NCBI RefSeq assembly: GCF_000023125.1
Contig: NC_013037.1
Coordinates: 2,232,001 to 2,296,000 of the forward strand
DNA length: 64,000 bases
Source: Dyadobacter fermentans DSM 18053
Lineage (GTDB): Bacteria; Bacteroidota; Bacteroidia; Cytophagales; Spirosomataceae
Reading direction: 5' to 3'
The translations under genes were made by a program, and so were the position numbers. Position 1 is the first letter of the stretch. Each line of letters opens with the position of its first letter. The notes under the pieces were generated by a model. The model saw nothing but the letters and a program-made list of their open reading frames with translations, searched no databases and had not been told where the DNA came from. Below are positions 17,668-25,307 of this stretch, piece after piece.

Positions 17668-17709
17668 AGCATTAAAAACAGGAGCCGTACTTCTGGCTCC
17701 GTGCGGTTT

Positions 17710-19046
17710 TTAGTTATAATCAATCGTAAATGGAATTGACTTATGGATGGTCTTATTGTGGGTTGTATTCTGGTAAATCACAACCATATTGAATTCTCCG
17801 CTTTCCCAGGCTTTCGCTCCGTTGATCACATTTTTGCCCGGTGCATTGTTATCCTTTTCGGAGCCTATAATCAGGTCGGGAATTGCCCGGATTACCGTAA
17901 ATGTTTCCATATCGAATTCCGCATTGCCAAAATCAAAAATGCTTTGCTCATTTTTATGTTCATGGACATCATACACAATCGCTTTATTTAAATCCACTTC
18001 TTCAATGGTCCGGGGATTGTAGTTTGCCGACTTTTTAATGAGCAGCAGATACAATTTGCCATCGCCTTTCACAAAAGAAATATTGGCTTGCACTGGCGTA
18101 GGCCGTTCGGGCGGCACAATGCGGTTTTGGCTGGCGGCAAAACGACAGTCGATCGTGAAATAAGCCCCGCTGACCAGTCCATTCCAGGAAGGTTCGTAAG
18201 TCAGACTGGCCAGTGCAGAAGCCGGCGGCGCGAAAGGTAACCCGTAACCACGTTTCAGGCCGGAGAGCTGTTTGCTGTACAGGTATTCGCCAGCGACGCC
18301 TGCCCGCCAATATTTAAGGAAATGATATTCGGCTTGCAGCTCCGAGCCGTAGCGCATCACGCGGCTCTGCGCGTAGTTAAAAACCTGGTTTCCAGCTCCA
18401 TAAAAATAGTCGTGGCCCGAAGTTGGGTTTAGGTAAATGTAGTTGGGGAAATAATTAAAAAACGGACTGATCTGCACCGTTAGGTCCTCCTCTAAGCCCA
18501 AACCCAGATCCAGCTGGTAGGACTTTTCCGGTGACAATCCGGGGTCGCCCTTTTCATACCTGAAATAGTGGTAGTTCACCCCGTTCGCCGCCAGCTCCTT
18601 CGCGATCCGCCGCCGGGCCTTTGATCACCTCTACCCTGCCGGCTGCAAACTGATCAATTTCCAAGGCATGGTCTGCGCCCCACTGTTGCCCCCTCATGCC
18701 GCACGCCGTTTTCAACAACAACGACCTGATTAAACCCCAATCCGCGTATCAAAGGCTTGGAGCCTCCCGAGCCAATGCCGATCGTTTTGATGCCCGGCAG
18801 TTTTTCCAGCGACTGCATCAGGCTCCCTCCCAGGTTCCGGCGAATGTATTCCGCATTTACAATGTCGATATTGAGCGAAACTTCCTGCTGGCGCTTTTGC
18901 TGGTAATGATCGTGCACGGTGACTGTTTCCAACTGCAACTCACGCCTACCGGCCGAGTCCGGCTCGATTGCAGTCTGCGCAAAAACCCTCTTTCCGGCTA
19001 ATAGCGGTATTTGAAGGAGCAATATGTACAATAAAGCTTTTTGCAT
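17710..19046 (-). pseudogene. Degenerate TonB-dependent receptor
   Basis: Reading leftward: a signal peptide from ATG 19046 (MQKALLYILLLQIPLLAG), then a plug domain (LEKLPGIKTIGIGSGG, IRGLGFNQVVVVENGVRHEG). A five-G run (18689-18693) shifts the frame; in the corrected frame it continues QQWGADHALEIDQFAAGRVE and VIKGPA. A large internal part of the barrel is then missing: the next sequence is already a late-barrel motif (KELAANGVNYHYFRYEKGDP, near 18600) in yet another frame. The frame down to 17710 covers the last strands and then runs into a domain unlike a TonB receptor end (YDVHEHKNEQSIFDFG ... IHKSIPFTIDYN), perhaps from an adjacent lost lipoprotein gene. Several hundred residues appear deleted. 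The promoter-side operators at 19084-19137 remain intact. Confidence 0.8.
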
Positions 19047-19083
19047 TCGACAACAATCTTCGGCCAGGTCATGCAGACCTAAA

Positions 19084-19137
19084 TGAAACAATGTTGCAAA
19101 TAAAGCTTGGGTTAATTAATAATGCAACATTGTTGCA
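19084..19137 (-). promoter_or_regulatory. Tandem Fur-family-type operators upstream of receptor remnant
   Basis: A perfect 7-1-7 palindrome TGCAACA-T-TGTTGCA (19123-19137) and a second copy with two differences, TGAAACA-A-TGTTGCA (19084-19098), have centres 39 bp apart. They lie just upstream of the receptor start at 19046. The 7-1-7 form is typical of Fur-superfamily operators, and the sequence recalls zinc-responsive sites, so a Zur-type regulator is my guess. Metal-uptake receptors are usual targets. Confidence 0.55.
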
Positions 19138-19330
19138 TATAATATTTTGATTGGAGTGAGTCTGCCAACTTACGGTATTACATATACGCAAATTATGTAC
19201 ACGCCTATTGCGGGGTGATTGCCCGGCAGATCCTCAGGCACAGCGGTAAGGCGGCCTGTCCGTACTACTCCGAGCTCCCGGCACAGATTTTTAATCGCGA
19301 GTAACTTATCGAACCGACTATTTTAAACGA

Positions 19331-19723
19331 ATGGGTAACAACACGCTTTTGGTAGTGATCGACGACGATACGGACGATCAGGAAATTTTTAAAATGGCTG
19401 TCGAAGATTTAGATGAGCCAATCGACTGCCTGTACTTTACTGATTGTGAATCTGCCATTGCCCACTTTTCCCAACCTCAGGCGACAACTCCCTCATGGAT
19501 TTTCATTGACCTGAAACTGCCACGAGTGGATGGTGAGCAATGCCTGGCGCAATTGCAGCAGCTGCGCCAGTTCGATCATCCGTTTATGGTCGTTTTCTCT
19601 TCATCGATCCCTGACAATTTGCGGGAAAAACTTTCAAATTCGGGTGTGGACAAAGTGATACCAAAGACGAGTTCCATACCGGAGCTTGCAAATCAGATCC
19701 AGCAGGTGGTTAAAATGCATTAG
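19331..19723 (+). CDS. Receiver-only response regulator
   Basis: A 130-residue single receiver domain of the CheY type. Visible functional residues are the acidic pocket D11-D12-D13, phospho-acceptor D60 in WIFIDLKLPRVDGE, the conserved hydroxyl site in VVFSSS (about 87-91) and lysine K112 in VIPKTSS. There is no output domain, so it acts by protein contact, probably in phosphorelay from a histidine kinase encoded elsewhere; no kinase is adjacent. Such stand-alone regulators with this IDDDTDDQEIF start are frequent in Cytophagales. The 190-bp gap to the receptor remnant holds no convincing gene. Confidence 0.92.
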   Translation: MGNNTLLVVIDDDTDDQEIFKMAVEDLDEPIDCLYFTDCESAIAHFSQPQATTPSWIFIDLKLPRVDGEQCLAQLQQLRQFDHPFMVVFSSSIPDNLREKLSNSGVDKVIPKTSSIPELANQIQQVVKMH

Positions 19724-19762
19724 CCCTGCAAGCATTTCCAGAACCAGGAGCATATCGAAAAA

Positions 19763-19797
19763 GCAATGGCTGCTTCCATGAAAGGAGCAGCCATTGC
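19763..19797. terminator. Hairpin after response regulator
   Basis: A 12-bp perfect stem (GCAATGGCTGCT / AGCAGCCATTGC) with an 11-nt loop starts 40 bp after the response regulator stop. It lacks a strong T tract, so termination may be partial. It also faces the end of the leftward 52-aa ORF. Confidence 0.55.
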
Positions 19798-19824
19798 ATT
19801 GATGGATGCTTTGTTCCAGAAAAA

Positions 19825-19983
19825 TTAGCTGAACCGTACTGAATACACCGGTTTTGAAATCCTGGGCCGTTTCCCTTCTTTTCGGCCACCGGCTGCGTCA
19901 GCTGCGCCCCTATTTACTTTGGGGGCAAAAGGATTTGAGCTGACATATATGTTATCTGAATTTGAGTGTGATTTGGCGTTCAT
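19825..19983 (-). CDS. Small hypothetical protein (52 aa)
   Basis: Unrecognised. From ATG 19983 to TAA 19825 it encodes a soluble, Ser/Asn-rich N-terminus (MNAKSHSNSDNIYVSSNPFA) and a basic C-terminus (GGRKEGKRPRISKP, ending YSVRFS). The mixture of codons resembles the neighbouring genes, and it is the only plausible coding content in the 352-bp gap between the response regulator and the MDR oxidoreductase. A hairpin lies just downstream. It could be a small regulatory protein or a peptide precursor; neither is shown by the sequence. Confidence 0.35.
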   Translation of the reverse strand: MNAKSHSNSDNIYVSSNPFAPKVNRGAADAAGGRKEGKRPRISKPVYSVRFS

Positions 19984-20075
19984 AACTTTTATGTTTGAGA
20001 TGAAGTTTTGTTTTTCTTTCTGGGACTGGTTTTAAAATCGTGCCACAAAACCCCGACCGGGCGGATTAGCGGTCA

Positions 20076-21014
20076 TTAAATTTCGATCGCTATTTTTCCA
20101 GTGAATCCGCCTTGTTCCACCAGGATGTGCGCTTGCCCTAGATCTTCCAATTGGAAAGTCCGCGACACATAGGGTTTTATCGCACCGGATTCCACCAGTT
20201 GCGCAATCTGATAAAGCTGGGCGCTATCCGGCTCAACTTTCACCAGTTTCATGCGTTTCTGAAAGGTAACATCGACTGCCGCCTCTATCGCTCCGCCCAG
20301 GCTGTCAGCACCCGCTTTGGTTGTTACAAAAAGACCTTCTTCTGTGAGACTTCCTTTCAGGTCCGATATCGTGAAATGGCCGCTCGCATCGAAGATCAGA
20401 TCAAACTGGCCGTTAGCCGGCACCTGCTCCTGATCGTAGATAATCACATGATCAACCCCGATTTCCCGGGCAAAGTCCGCGTTCCCGGCGCTGCATGTTC
20501 CGGTGACAGTGTTGCCAAAATGCTTCGCAATCTGGACCGCGACCGAGCCTACCCCACCTGTGCAGCCGGTGATCAGTACATTCCATCCGGATTGTAGCTT
20601 CCCATCCGCCATCAGCCCCTGCCATGCGGTTAGCCCTACAAGCGGAAGGGATGCTGCCTCTGCAAATGAAATATTGGAAGGCTTCTGCGCCAGGTTCTGC
20701 TCTTCGGCGACCAGCATTTCGGCATAAGCGCCGCCTTTGACCGCATTGAGCATTCCAAAAACCTCCAAACCGACTTTGAATGACGGATTGTTGGATTTAA
20801 TCACAATACCGGCAAAATCAGCGCCAAGTACGTGCTGCCCGAACAGGCCTGTAATCAGCCTGGTCTTTCCCTGTCGCACCAGCGTGTCGACGGGATTAAC
20901 GGATGAAGCCTTGTTTTGGACAAGAATTTGACCCTCTTCCAAATCAGGTGTGGGAAGTTGGGTAATCCTGAAATTTTCCGGATTACCATATTCAGTGACT
21001 ATTGCAGCTTTCAT
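20076..21014 (-). CDS. MDR-superfamily NADP-dependent quinone oxidoreductase / zinc-free alcohol dehydrogenase
   Basis: A 312-residue cytoplasmic oxidoreductase. It has a GroES-like N-terminal domain (about residues 25-110, with ASSVNPVDTLVRQG and GADFAGIV) and a Rossmann NADP-binding domain (about 120-250, with VLITGCTGGVGSVAVQIAKHFG). The zinc-ligand cysteines of classical alcohol dehydrogenases are absent, as in quinone-oxidoreductase-like members. The ATG at 21014 begins MKAAIVTEYGNPENF, the canonical family start; 27 more upstream residues look spurious. The flavodoxin-like reductase gene lies 77 bp upstream on the same strand, so the two may form a redox stress operon. Confidence 0.9.
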   Translation of the reverse strand: MKAAIVTEYGNPENFRITQLPTPDLEEGQILVQNKASSVNPVDTLVRQGKTRLITGLFGQHVLGADFAGIVIKSNNPSFKVGLEVFGMLNAVKGGAYAEMLVAEEQNLAQKPSNISFAEAASLPLVGLTAWQGLMADGKLQSGWNVLITGCTGGVGSVAVQIAKHFGNTVTGTCSAGNADFAREIGVDHVIIYDQEQVPANGQFDLIFDASGHFTISDLKGSLTEEGLFVTTKAGADSLGGAIEAAVDVTFQKRMKLVKVEPDSAQLYQIAQLVESGAIKPYVSRTFQLEDLGQAHILVEQGGFTGKIAIEI

Positions 21015-21091
21015 AATGTCCTGGATAAATGAAATAGACGTTGGTATGAAAAGTGTGCCTTGATGCTCCCGTGCCGGAACGGATGGCGACT

Positions 21092-21670
21092 TCACATGAC
21101 TGAGCCGATTAGTTGCTTCGCCATTTTTTCCGCCGTTTCGGTATACTGTTTTTCATACTCTTCCATGAGCTGTTCCCTGGTAGGCCGCGCCTGCTTTTGA
21201 TGTTGGTCCGAGATGACGGATAGCGCAGCATAAGGCGGCGACTTGATACCGATCGCGCCAAAGAAATTGGTGATATTGCCCGTAATATGCTGCACACCAT
21301 CCGAGTCGCCGGTAATCAGGATGCCGCCTGCTTTGCCATCGAGCGCCGAGCCCTTGCCCGCCAGGATATCGTCATGGATCTGATCAAGGCGCTCAATGAT
21401 TTGCTGTATTTGCGAGCAATGGTTTCCCCACCAGATCGGGGTGGCGAAGATGATGATGTCTGAGCTGGTGATCTTGCTAAGCACTGCCGGCCAGTCATCG
21501 CCCGGGCCCATATCTGTATAGGTACCAGGCAGGATGTTCCGGTCTACTAATTTGACGATCTCGCATTCTGAGCCGTGCTTACGGATTATCGATGCGAAAA
21601 ACTCGGACAACGTTTCGGTATTGGAAAGCCCCTCTTTTTTAAGGGTGCCCAGCAGGATCGTGGTTTTCAT
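21092..21670 (-). CDS. NAD(P)H-dependent flavodoxin-like oxidoreductase
   Basis: A 192-residue flavodoxin-fold protein of the NADPH-dependent FMN reductase group. The N-terminal strand and phosphate loop (ILLGTLKKEGLSNTETL, about residues 5-21) and the flavin-ring contact region (IIFATPIWWGNHCSQIQ, about 73-89) are recognisable, as is GGILITGDSDGVQ. It probably reduces quinones or small electrophiles with FMN. The MDR oxidoreductase is next on the same strand. A 44-residue ORF directly upstream ends in an ATGA overlap with this start, hinting at translational coupling. Confidence 0.85.
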   Translation of the reverse strand: MKTTILLGTLKKEGLSNTETLSEFFASIIRKHGSECEIVKLVDRNILPGTYTDMGPGDDWPAVLSKITSSDIIIFATPIWWGNHCSQIQQIIERLDQIHDDILAGKGSALDGKAGGILITGDSDGVQHITGNITNFFGAIGIKSPPYAALSVISDQHQKQARPTREQLMEEYEKQYTETAEKMAKQLIGSVM

Positions 21671-21801
21671 TGATGGCGCAGAGTTGGTTTGCCGCCTATT
21701 GGCAAATCATGTTCCAGGATCTTTTCCCGCAAATCATCTTTCCACTTGTGCGGGTACACACAAAGCGTTCGATTCCGTACGGCATTGGCGAAGCGATTCA
21801 T
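21667..21801 (-). CDS. Small ORF (44 aa) overlapping flavodoxin-like gene start by ATGA
   Basis: Unrecognised. ATG at 21801, stop TGA overlapping the next ATG in the arrangement ATGA (21667-21670). It encodes a charged soluble peptide (RNRTLCVYPHKWKDDLREKI, later HDLPIGGKPTLRHQ) with a helix-like middle. The ATGA overlap is the main argument that it is translated and coupled to the reductase. It could equally be a leader peptide or the tail of an older gene whose front was lost. No Shine-Dalgarno motif is obvious. Confidence 0.35.
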   Translation of the reverse strand: MNRFANAVRNRTLCVYPHKWKDDLREKILEHDLPIGGKPTLRHQ

Positions 21802-21926
21802 TTATAAACCACTGATATAGAGATGGTTTTACAATGGAACAGAAGTTATCATATGACTGTGAAATTTAATCCCTGATCTGTAAACACTGCAAACCAGTAT
21901 GTCCGGAAATCTTAAACCAAAACTAA

Positions 21927-23267
21927 ATGCTTTATAAGTATATCGTGCTGATGTCGCTGTTGTGTTCAGCGATGCTGTGCCAAGCTCAGACCGTAAATAA
22001 GCAGATAGAAAATCTCGTGGATACTTATGCAGCTTTGAGGAAATTCAATGGCAGCATTCTCATTGCGCAGCGGGGGGAAATCTTACTCCGCAAGGGATAT
22101 AGCTACAAAAATTCTCAGAATAAAACGCTTAATGATGCCAAAACTGTTTATCAAATCGCTTCGCTCACCAAATCGTTCACCGCTACACTCGTACTGAAAT
22201 TGGTTGAAACGGATAAACTGGCATTGACGGACCGGATAGCAATGTTCTATCCCCAAATTCCAAAAAGTGACAGCATCACCATCGAGCAGCTGCTTTCGCA
22301 TACATCGGGTATTTCAGATAACGATTCCCTCACAAAGCATAAAACCTACAAAGGCTCGGATGAAGAACAGTTTATTGCGACCTTAACAGACAGAAGTCTT
22401 GACTTTGCGCCCGGGTCGGACTTTCGGTATAGCAACTCCGGCTACATTCTGCTGGGATATATTATCCAAAAAGTCACAGGAACGAGCTACTATGATGCAA
22501 TAAAATCCCATCTGTTCCAGCCGCTGCAAATGGAGCATAGTGGCTTTGACTTTACCGGCTTATCTGGCAAGGACAAAGCGACGGGTTACTGGGAATTCCC
22601 CACAAGCGATACCGTCCGGCCGGCCACGCTGATCGAGTATTTCAAGCCCGCAGCTGCCGGAGCGATCTATTCAACTGTGGACGACCTGTTTAAATGGCAC
22701 CAGGGCTTGCAAAGCGGTAAAATCGTCGGCAAAGCACTTCTCGAACGTGCATACACGCCTGTTAAAAGCAATTACGGCTACGGATGGATCATCGATTCCG
22801 TTGCGCAGGCAACGGTAGTATGGCACAGTGGCGACATCTGGGGGTTCAAGTCAGAGTTGGCCAGGGTACCGGCTGACGATATCTGCATCGCCATGCTCAG
22901 TAATATCGAAGATGTTGACCTGCACATCATTACCCGAAAAATTCTTGCCATTATCTATGGCCAGCCATACCAATTTCCCGCGCAAAACAAGCTGCAACTG
23001 ACTCCCGAGGTAATGAAAGAATATGTAGGAGATTATTCGCTCCGGCCCGGCGAATTCATCAAGGTGACTGTGGAGAACCACTCCCTAATGGCAACTACCA
23101 GCAGAAAACAAGAATTGTACGCACAACAGAAAGACCAGTTTCTGCTGGACGATGGTCGCGAGCAGCTGTCTGTGACATTCGCCAGGGATAGCATTGGCAA
23201 GGTAACGGCATTGTCATTCACGATTGGGGACCGTAAGATTGTTTGCCCGAAAGACAACCCGAAATGA
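21927..23267 (+). CDS. Secreted serine hydrolase of the beta-lactamase / class C (PF00144) family
   Basis: A 446-residue exported protein: signal peptide about residues 1-21 (ending LCQAQ), then a serine hydrolase domain (about 25-350) with the catalytic S79-x-x-K82 in IASLTKSF, the tyrosine motif Y168-S-N170 in FRYSNSGY, and the third box WHSGDIWGF (about 295). The C-terminal 90 residues form a beta-rich extension (YVGDYSLRPGEFIKV) common in Bacteroidota members. Relatives include D-aminopeptidases, esterases and penicillin-binding proteins; real beta-lactamase activity should not be assumed. It probably acts in the periplasm. A rightward terminator at 23422 probably closes its transcript. 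Confidence 0.9.
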   Translation: MLYKYIVLMSLLCSAMLCQAQTVNKQIENLVDTYAALRKFNGSILIAQRGEILLRKGYSYKNSQNKTLNDAKTVYQIASLTKSFTATLVLKLVETDKLALTDRIAMFYPQIPKSDSITIEQLLSHTSGISDNDSLTKHKTYKGSDEEQFIATLTDRSLDFAPGSDFRYSNSGYILLGYIIQKVTGTSYYDAIKSHLFQPLQMEHSGFDFTGLSGKDKATGYWEFPTSDTVRPATLIEYFKPAAAGAIYSTVDDLFKWHQGLQSGKIVGKALLERAYTPVKSNYGYGWIIDSVAQATVVWHSGDIWGFKSELARVPADDICIAMLSNIEDVDLHIITRKILAIIYGQPYQFPAQNKLQLTPEVMKEYVGDYSLRPGEFIKVTVENHSLMATTSRKQELYAQQKDQFLLDDGREQLSVTFARDSIGKVTALSFTIGDRKIVCPKDNPK

Positions 23268-23421
23268 AATCTAAGTCGACGTGATTCGCCCCAAGCCTGC
23301 CCTGTGGTATTTGGATTACACGAAAAGTGAATTATTTCTACAATCGATTGAACCGCAATAGCATTATTTTTTCCAAAAAAATGCATTCGCGCTTAGGTGC
23401 GTGAACGTTGAGCTAATGCCG

Positions 23422-23453
23422 ACACCCCTTGGAAAATTCTAAGGGGTGTTTTT
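23422..23453 (+). terminator. Rho-independent terminator, rightward
   Basis: Stem ACACCCCTT / AAGGGGTGT (9 bp, 10-nt loop) followed by TTTTT on the plus strand, about 155 bp after the serine hydrolase stop. Confidence 0.8.
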
Positions 23454-23511
23454 ATGCATGCATCGAACCGGCGCGCTGATTAGTTACCCGGCTATGCCAG
23501 CCACATTAAAA

Positions 23512-23542
23512 AAGGCCGCCTAAATTGCTTTGGAGCGGCCTT
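23512..23542 (-). terminator. Terminator of the SDR gene, possibly bidirectional
   Basis: Stem AAGGCCGC / GCGGCCTT with a 15-nt loop. On the minus strand it is followed by a T run (A-run 23506-23513 on the plus strand) and lies 20 bp after the SDR stop. A TTACTTTTT stretch on the plus side could allow function in that direction too. Confidence 0.75.
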
Positions 23543-23561
23543 ACTTTTTCTGGATTTTCAA

Positions 23562-24353
23562 TTAAACATTTCCGTACGAATTCGATTGTCCGCCGTCGAT
23601 CGCGATGACTTGTCCGCTGACATAGCTGCAATCTTCACTCAGCAAAAACACCACCAGTTTGCCGACTTCCTCGGGCAAGCCGAGACGCTTTGTCGGGTTG
23701 GATTGTGCGTAATGATCTTCCGCCTGTTTGGGATCTGCCGGATTCACCTGTCTGAAAGCCTCTGCCACCATTGGCGTGAGAATCGCACCGGGGGCAATGG
23801 CGTTGGTCAGGATTCCGTAACGGCCGTATTCCAATGCGGCGTTTTTTGTTATCCCCGAAACAGCGTGTTTGGTAGCCACATATGGCGTCTGATTCATCAC
23901 ACCACGAATCCCGCCCACAGAAGCGACGTTGACAATCCGGCCATATTCCTGTTTTTGCATAACCGGAATAATGTATTTCAACCCATAGTAAACACCCATC
24001 AAATTAATATCGACCACTTTTTTGAAGACATCCAGATCATATTCGACCATGGGCGCCTGTCTGCCTTCAATGCCGGCGTTGTTGTAAAAGCCGTCTATCC
24101 TGCCGAACTCGGCAACTGTATCGTCCACGTACTTCTTGACCGCAGTTTCGTCTGAAACGTCAGCGACGGACGCAAGCACGTTAATATCCGGGTACCTGGA
24201 TTGGATCTCGGCTTTCGCCTTTTCCAGTGATTCTGCGTTATAGTCTATAATGGACAATGCTGCGCCGTTCCGGGCAGCTTCGAGAGCGGTGGCAAAACCC
24301 AGCCCCATTGCAGCGCCCGTGATAACGATTACTTTATTTTCTAGCCTTTTCAT
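23562..24353 (-). CDS. Short-chain dehydrogenase/reductase (SDR), classical type
   Basis: A 263-residue NAD(P)-dependent oxidoreductase with the full classical SDR signature: cofactor motif TGAAMGLG (residues about 11-18), NNAG (about 91-94), catalytic serine in VNVASVGG (about 143), the YVATK active-site Y-x-x-x-K (about 157-161), and the C-terminal ending DGGQS. An aspartate after the second strand (IIDYN) favours NAD over NADP. It resembles glucose 1-dehydrogenase and cyclopentanol dehydrogenase groups; the substrate cannot be named. An AraC regulator lies 100 bp upstream on the same strand and may control it. Confidence 0.92.
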   Translation of the reverse strand: MKRLENKVIVITGAAMGLGFATALEAARNGAALSIIDYNAESLEKAKAEIQSRYPDINVLASVADVSDETAVKKYVDDTVAEFGRIDGFYNNAGIEGRQAPMVEYDLDVFKKVVDINLMGVYYGLKYIIPVMQKQEYGRIVNVASVGGIRGVMNQTPYVATKHAVSGITKNAALEYGRYGILTNAIAPGAILTPMVAEAFRQVNPADPKQAEDHYAQSNPTKRLGLPEEVGKLVVFLLSEDCSYVSGQVIAIDGGQSNSYGNV

Positions 24354-24454
24354 GTCATTTGTGATTAAAATGTAATAATGTAAAGATCAGAAAACAGGGC
24401 CTCAAACAGCCGCATTATCCGGCCGAACATTAGCACTATTTGAACATCTTTCAT

Positions 24455-25303
24455 TTACGAACGGGCGTAGGGAGCTTGCTGATGAACATTGTATTTGAAC
24501 TTCTCCGGCGTCAAACCGGTTTGCTTTTTGAAAAAACGGGCGAAGTAGGACTGGTCGGCAAAACCCAGGTTATAGGCAATTTCTTTAATTGAAAATTCCC
24601 CGTAAAACAGTTCTCTTTTACTTTCTATCAGCACAAGCTGGCTGAGCAGCTGACTCATGGTAATGCCCGCTTTCGCACGCAAAATTTCATTTACTCTTTT
24701 CGGTGTCAGCCCGATTTGCCCGGCATAATAGGACGCGGATCTGTTTTCTTTGAAATTTTCTTCCATCAATTGAAACAACCTGACAATGCGCAGGTCGTCG
24801 CCCACTGCCGCGCGGAGTTTGTGCGTGCCGAAACGGTGTAGGTGATGCAGAAAAACGGTTGTGTATTCCAGCAGCACCGTAATTTCCGCAATGCCTGCAT
24901 ATTCCAGCAATATGAGCGAAAATAAAGCTTCCAGCGGCGCGGTCATTTCCGGCGGAATCGGTATTCCCTTGTTTTCAAATGGCAGGAATAGCTGCCGGAG
25001 CTGCATTTCTTCAATGCGGTGAAAGAATTCTTCGGAAAAGACGATCACCCTCGCTTTTGGGAGCTGGGCCGATGGAATGGAATGCACCTGGTTTTTGGAG
25101 ATCAGGTATACCAGGTTCTTTTGAATGGGATAAGGTTCAAAATCGATATACTGGACGCCCATATCTTCACTAAACCACACCAGCGCATAAAAATTAATGC
25201 GGTGGCTCGGCCGGTGTTCGCCAAACGCAACCACCTGGTCCGAAGCCATAAACTGCCCCTGGGGTAGAACGTGTAGCGGTATGGCGTTGCGTTTGGAATC
25301 CAT
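24455..25303 (-). CDS. AraC-family transcriptional regulator
   Basis: A 282-residue regulator with a cupin-like N-terminal sensor domain (about residues 10-150) and a C-terminal AraC DNA-binding domain of two helix-turn-helices (about 185-275): SASYYAGQIGLTPKRVNEIL and then EFSIKEIAYNLGFADQSYFA with FFKKQTGLTPEKF. The start at 25303 is chosen because it lies 4 nt after the transporter stop and follows AGGAA about 9 nt upstream; an upstream ATG at 25357 would overlap the transporter by 50 nt. It is probably co-transcribed with the BCCT transporter and may sense its substrate or regulate the SDR. Confidence 0.9.
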   Translation of the reverse strand: MDSKRNAIPLHVLPQGQFMASDQVVAFGEHRPSHRINFYALVWFSEDMGVQYIDFEPYPIQKNLVYLISKNQVHSIPSAQLPKARVIVFSEEFFHRIEEMQLRQLFLPFENKGIPIPPEMTAPLEALFSLILLEYAGIAEITVLLEYTTVFLHHLHRFGTHKLRAAVGDDLRIVRLFQLMEENFKENRSASYYAGQIGLTPKRVNEILRAKAGITMSQLLSQLVLIESKRELFYGEFSIKEIAYNLGFADQSYFARFFKKQTGLTPEKFKYNVHQQAPYARS

Positions 25304-25307
25304 CTTC

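Noticed and set aside
19170..19320. Protein-like frames on both strands (minus strand reads KLLAIKNLCRELGVV, plus strand ARQILRHSGKAACPYYSE)
   Set aside because: No start codon on either strand and the two readings compete; at most a short gene remnant, not supported as a feature.
20032..20046. TGGCACG on the minus strand as a sigma-54 -24 element
   Set aside because: The invariant GC at -12 is absent (TAAAA instead), so it does not qualify.
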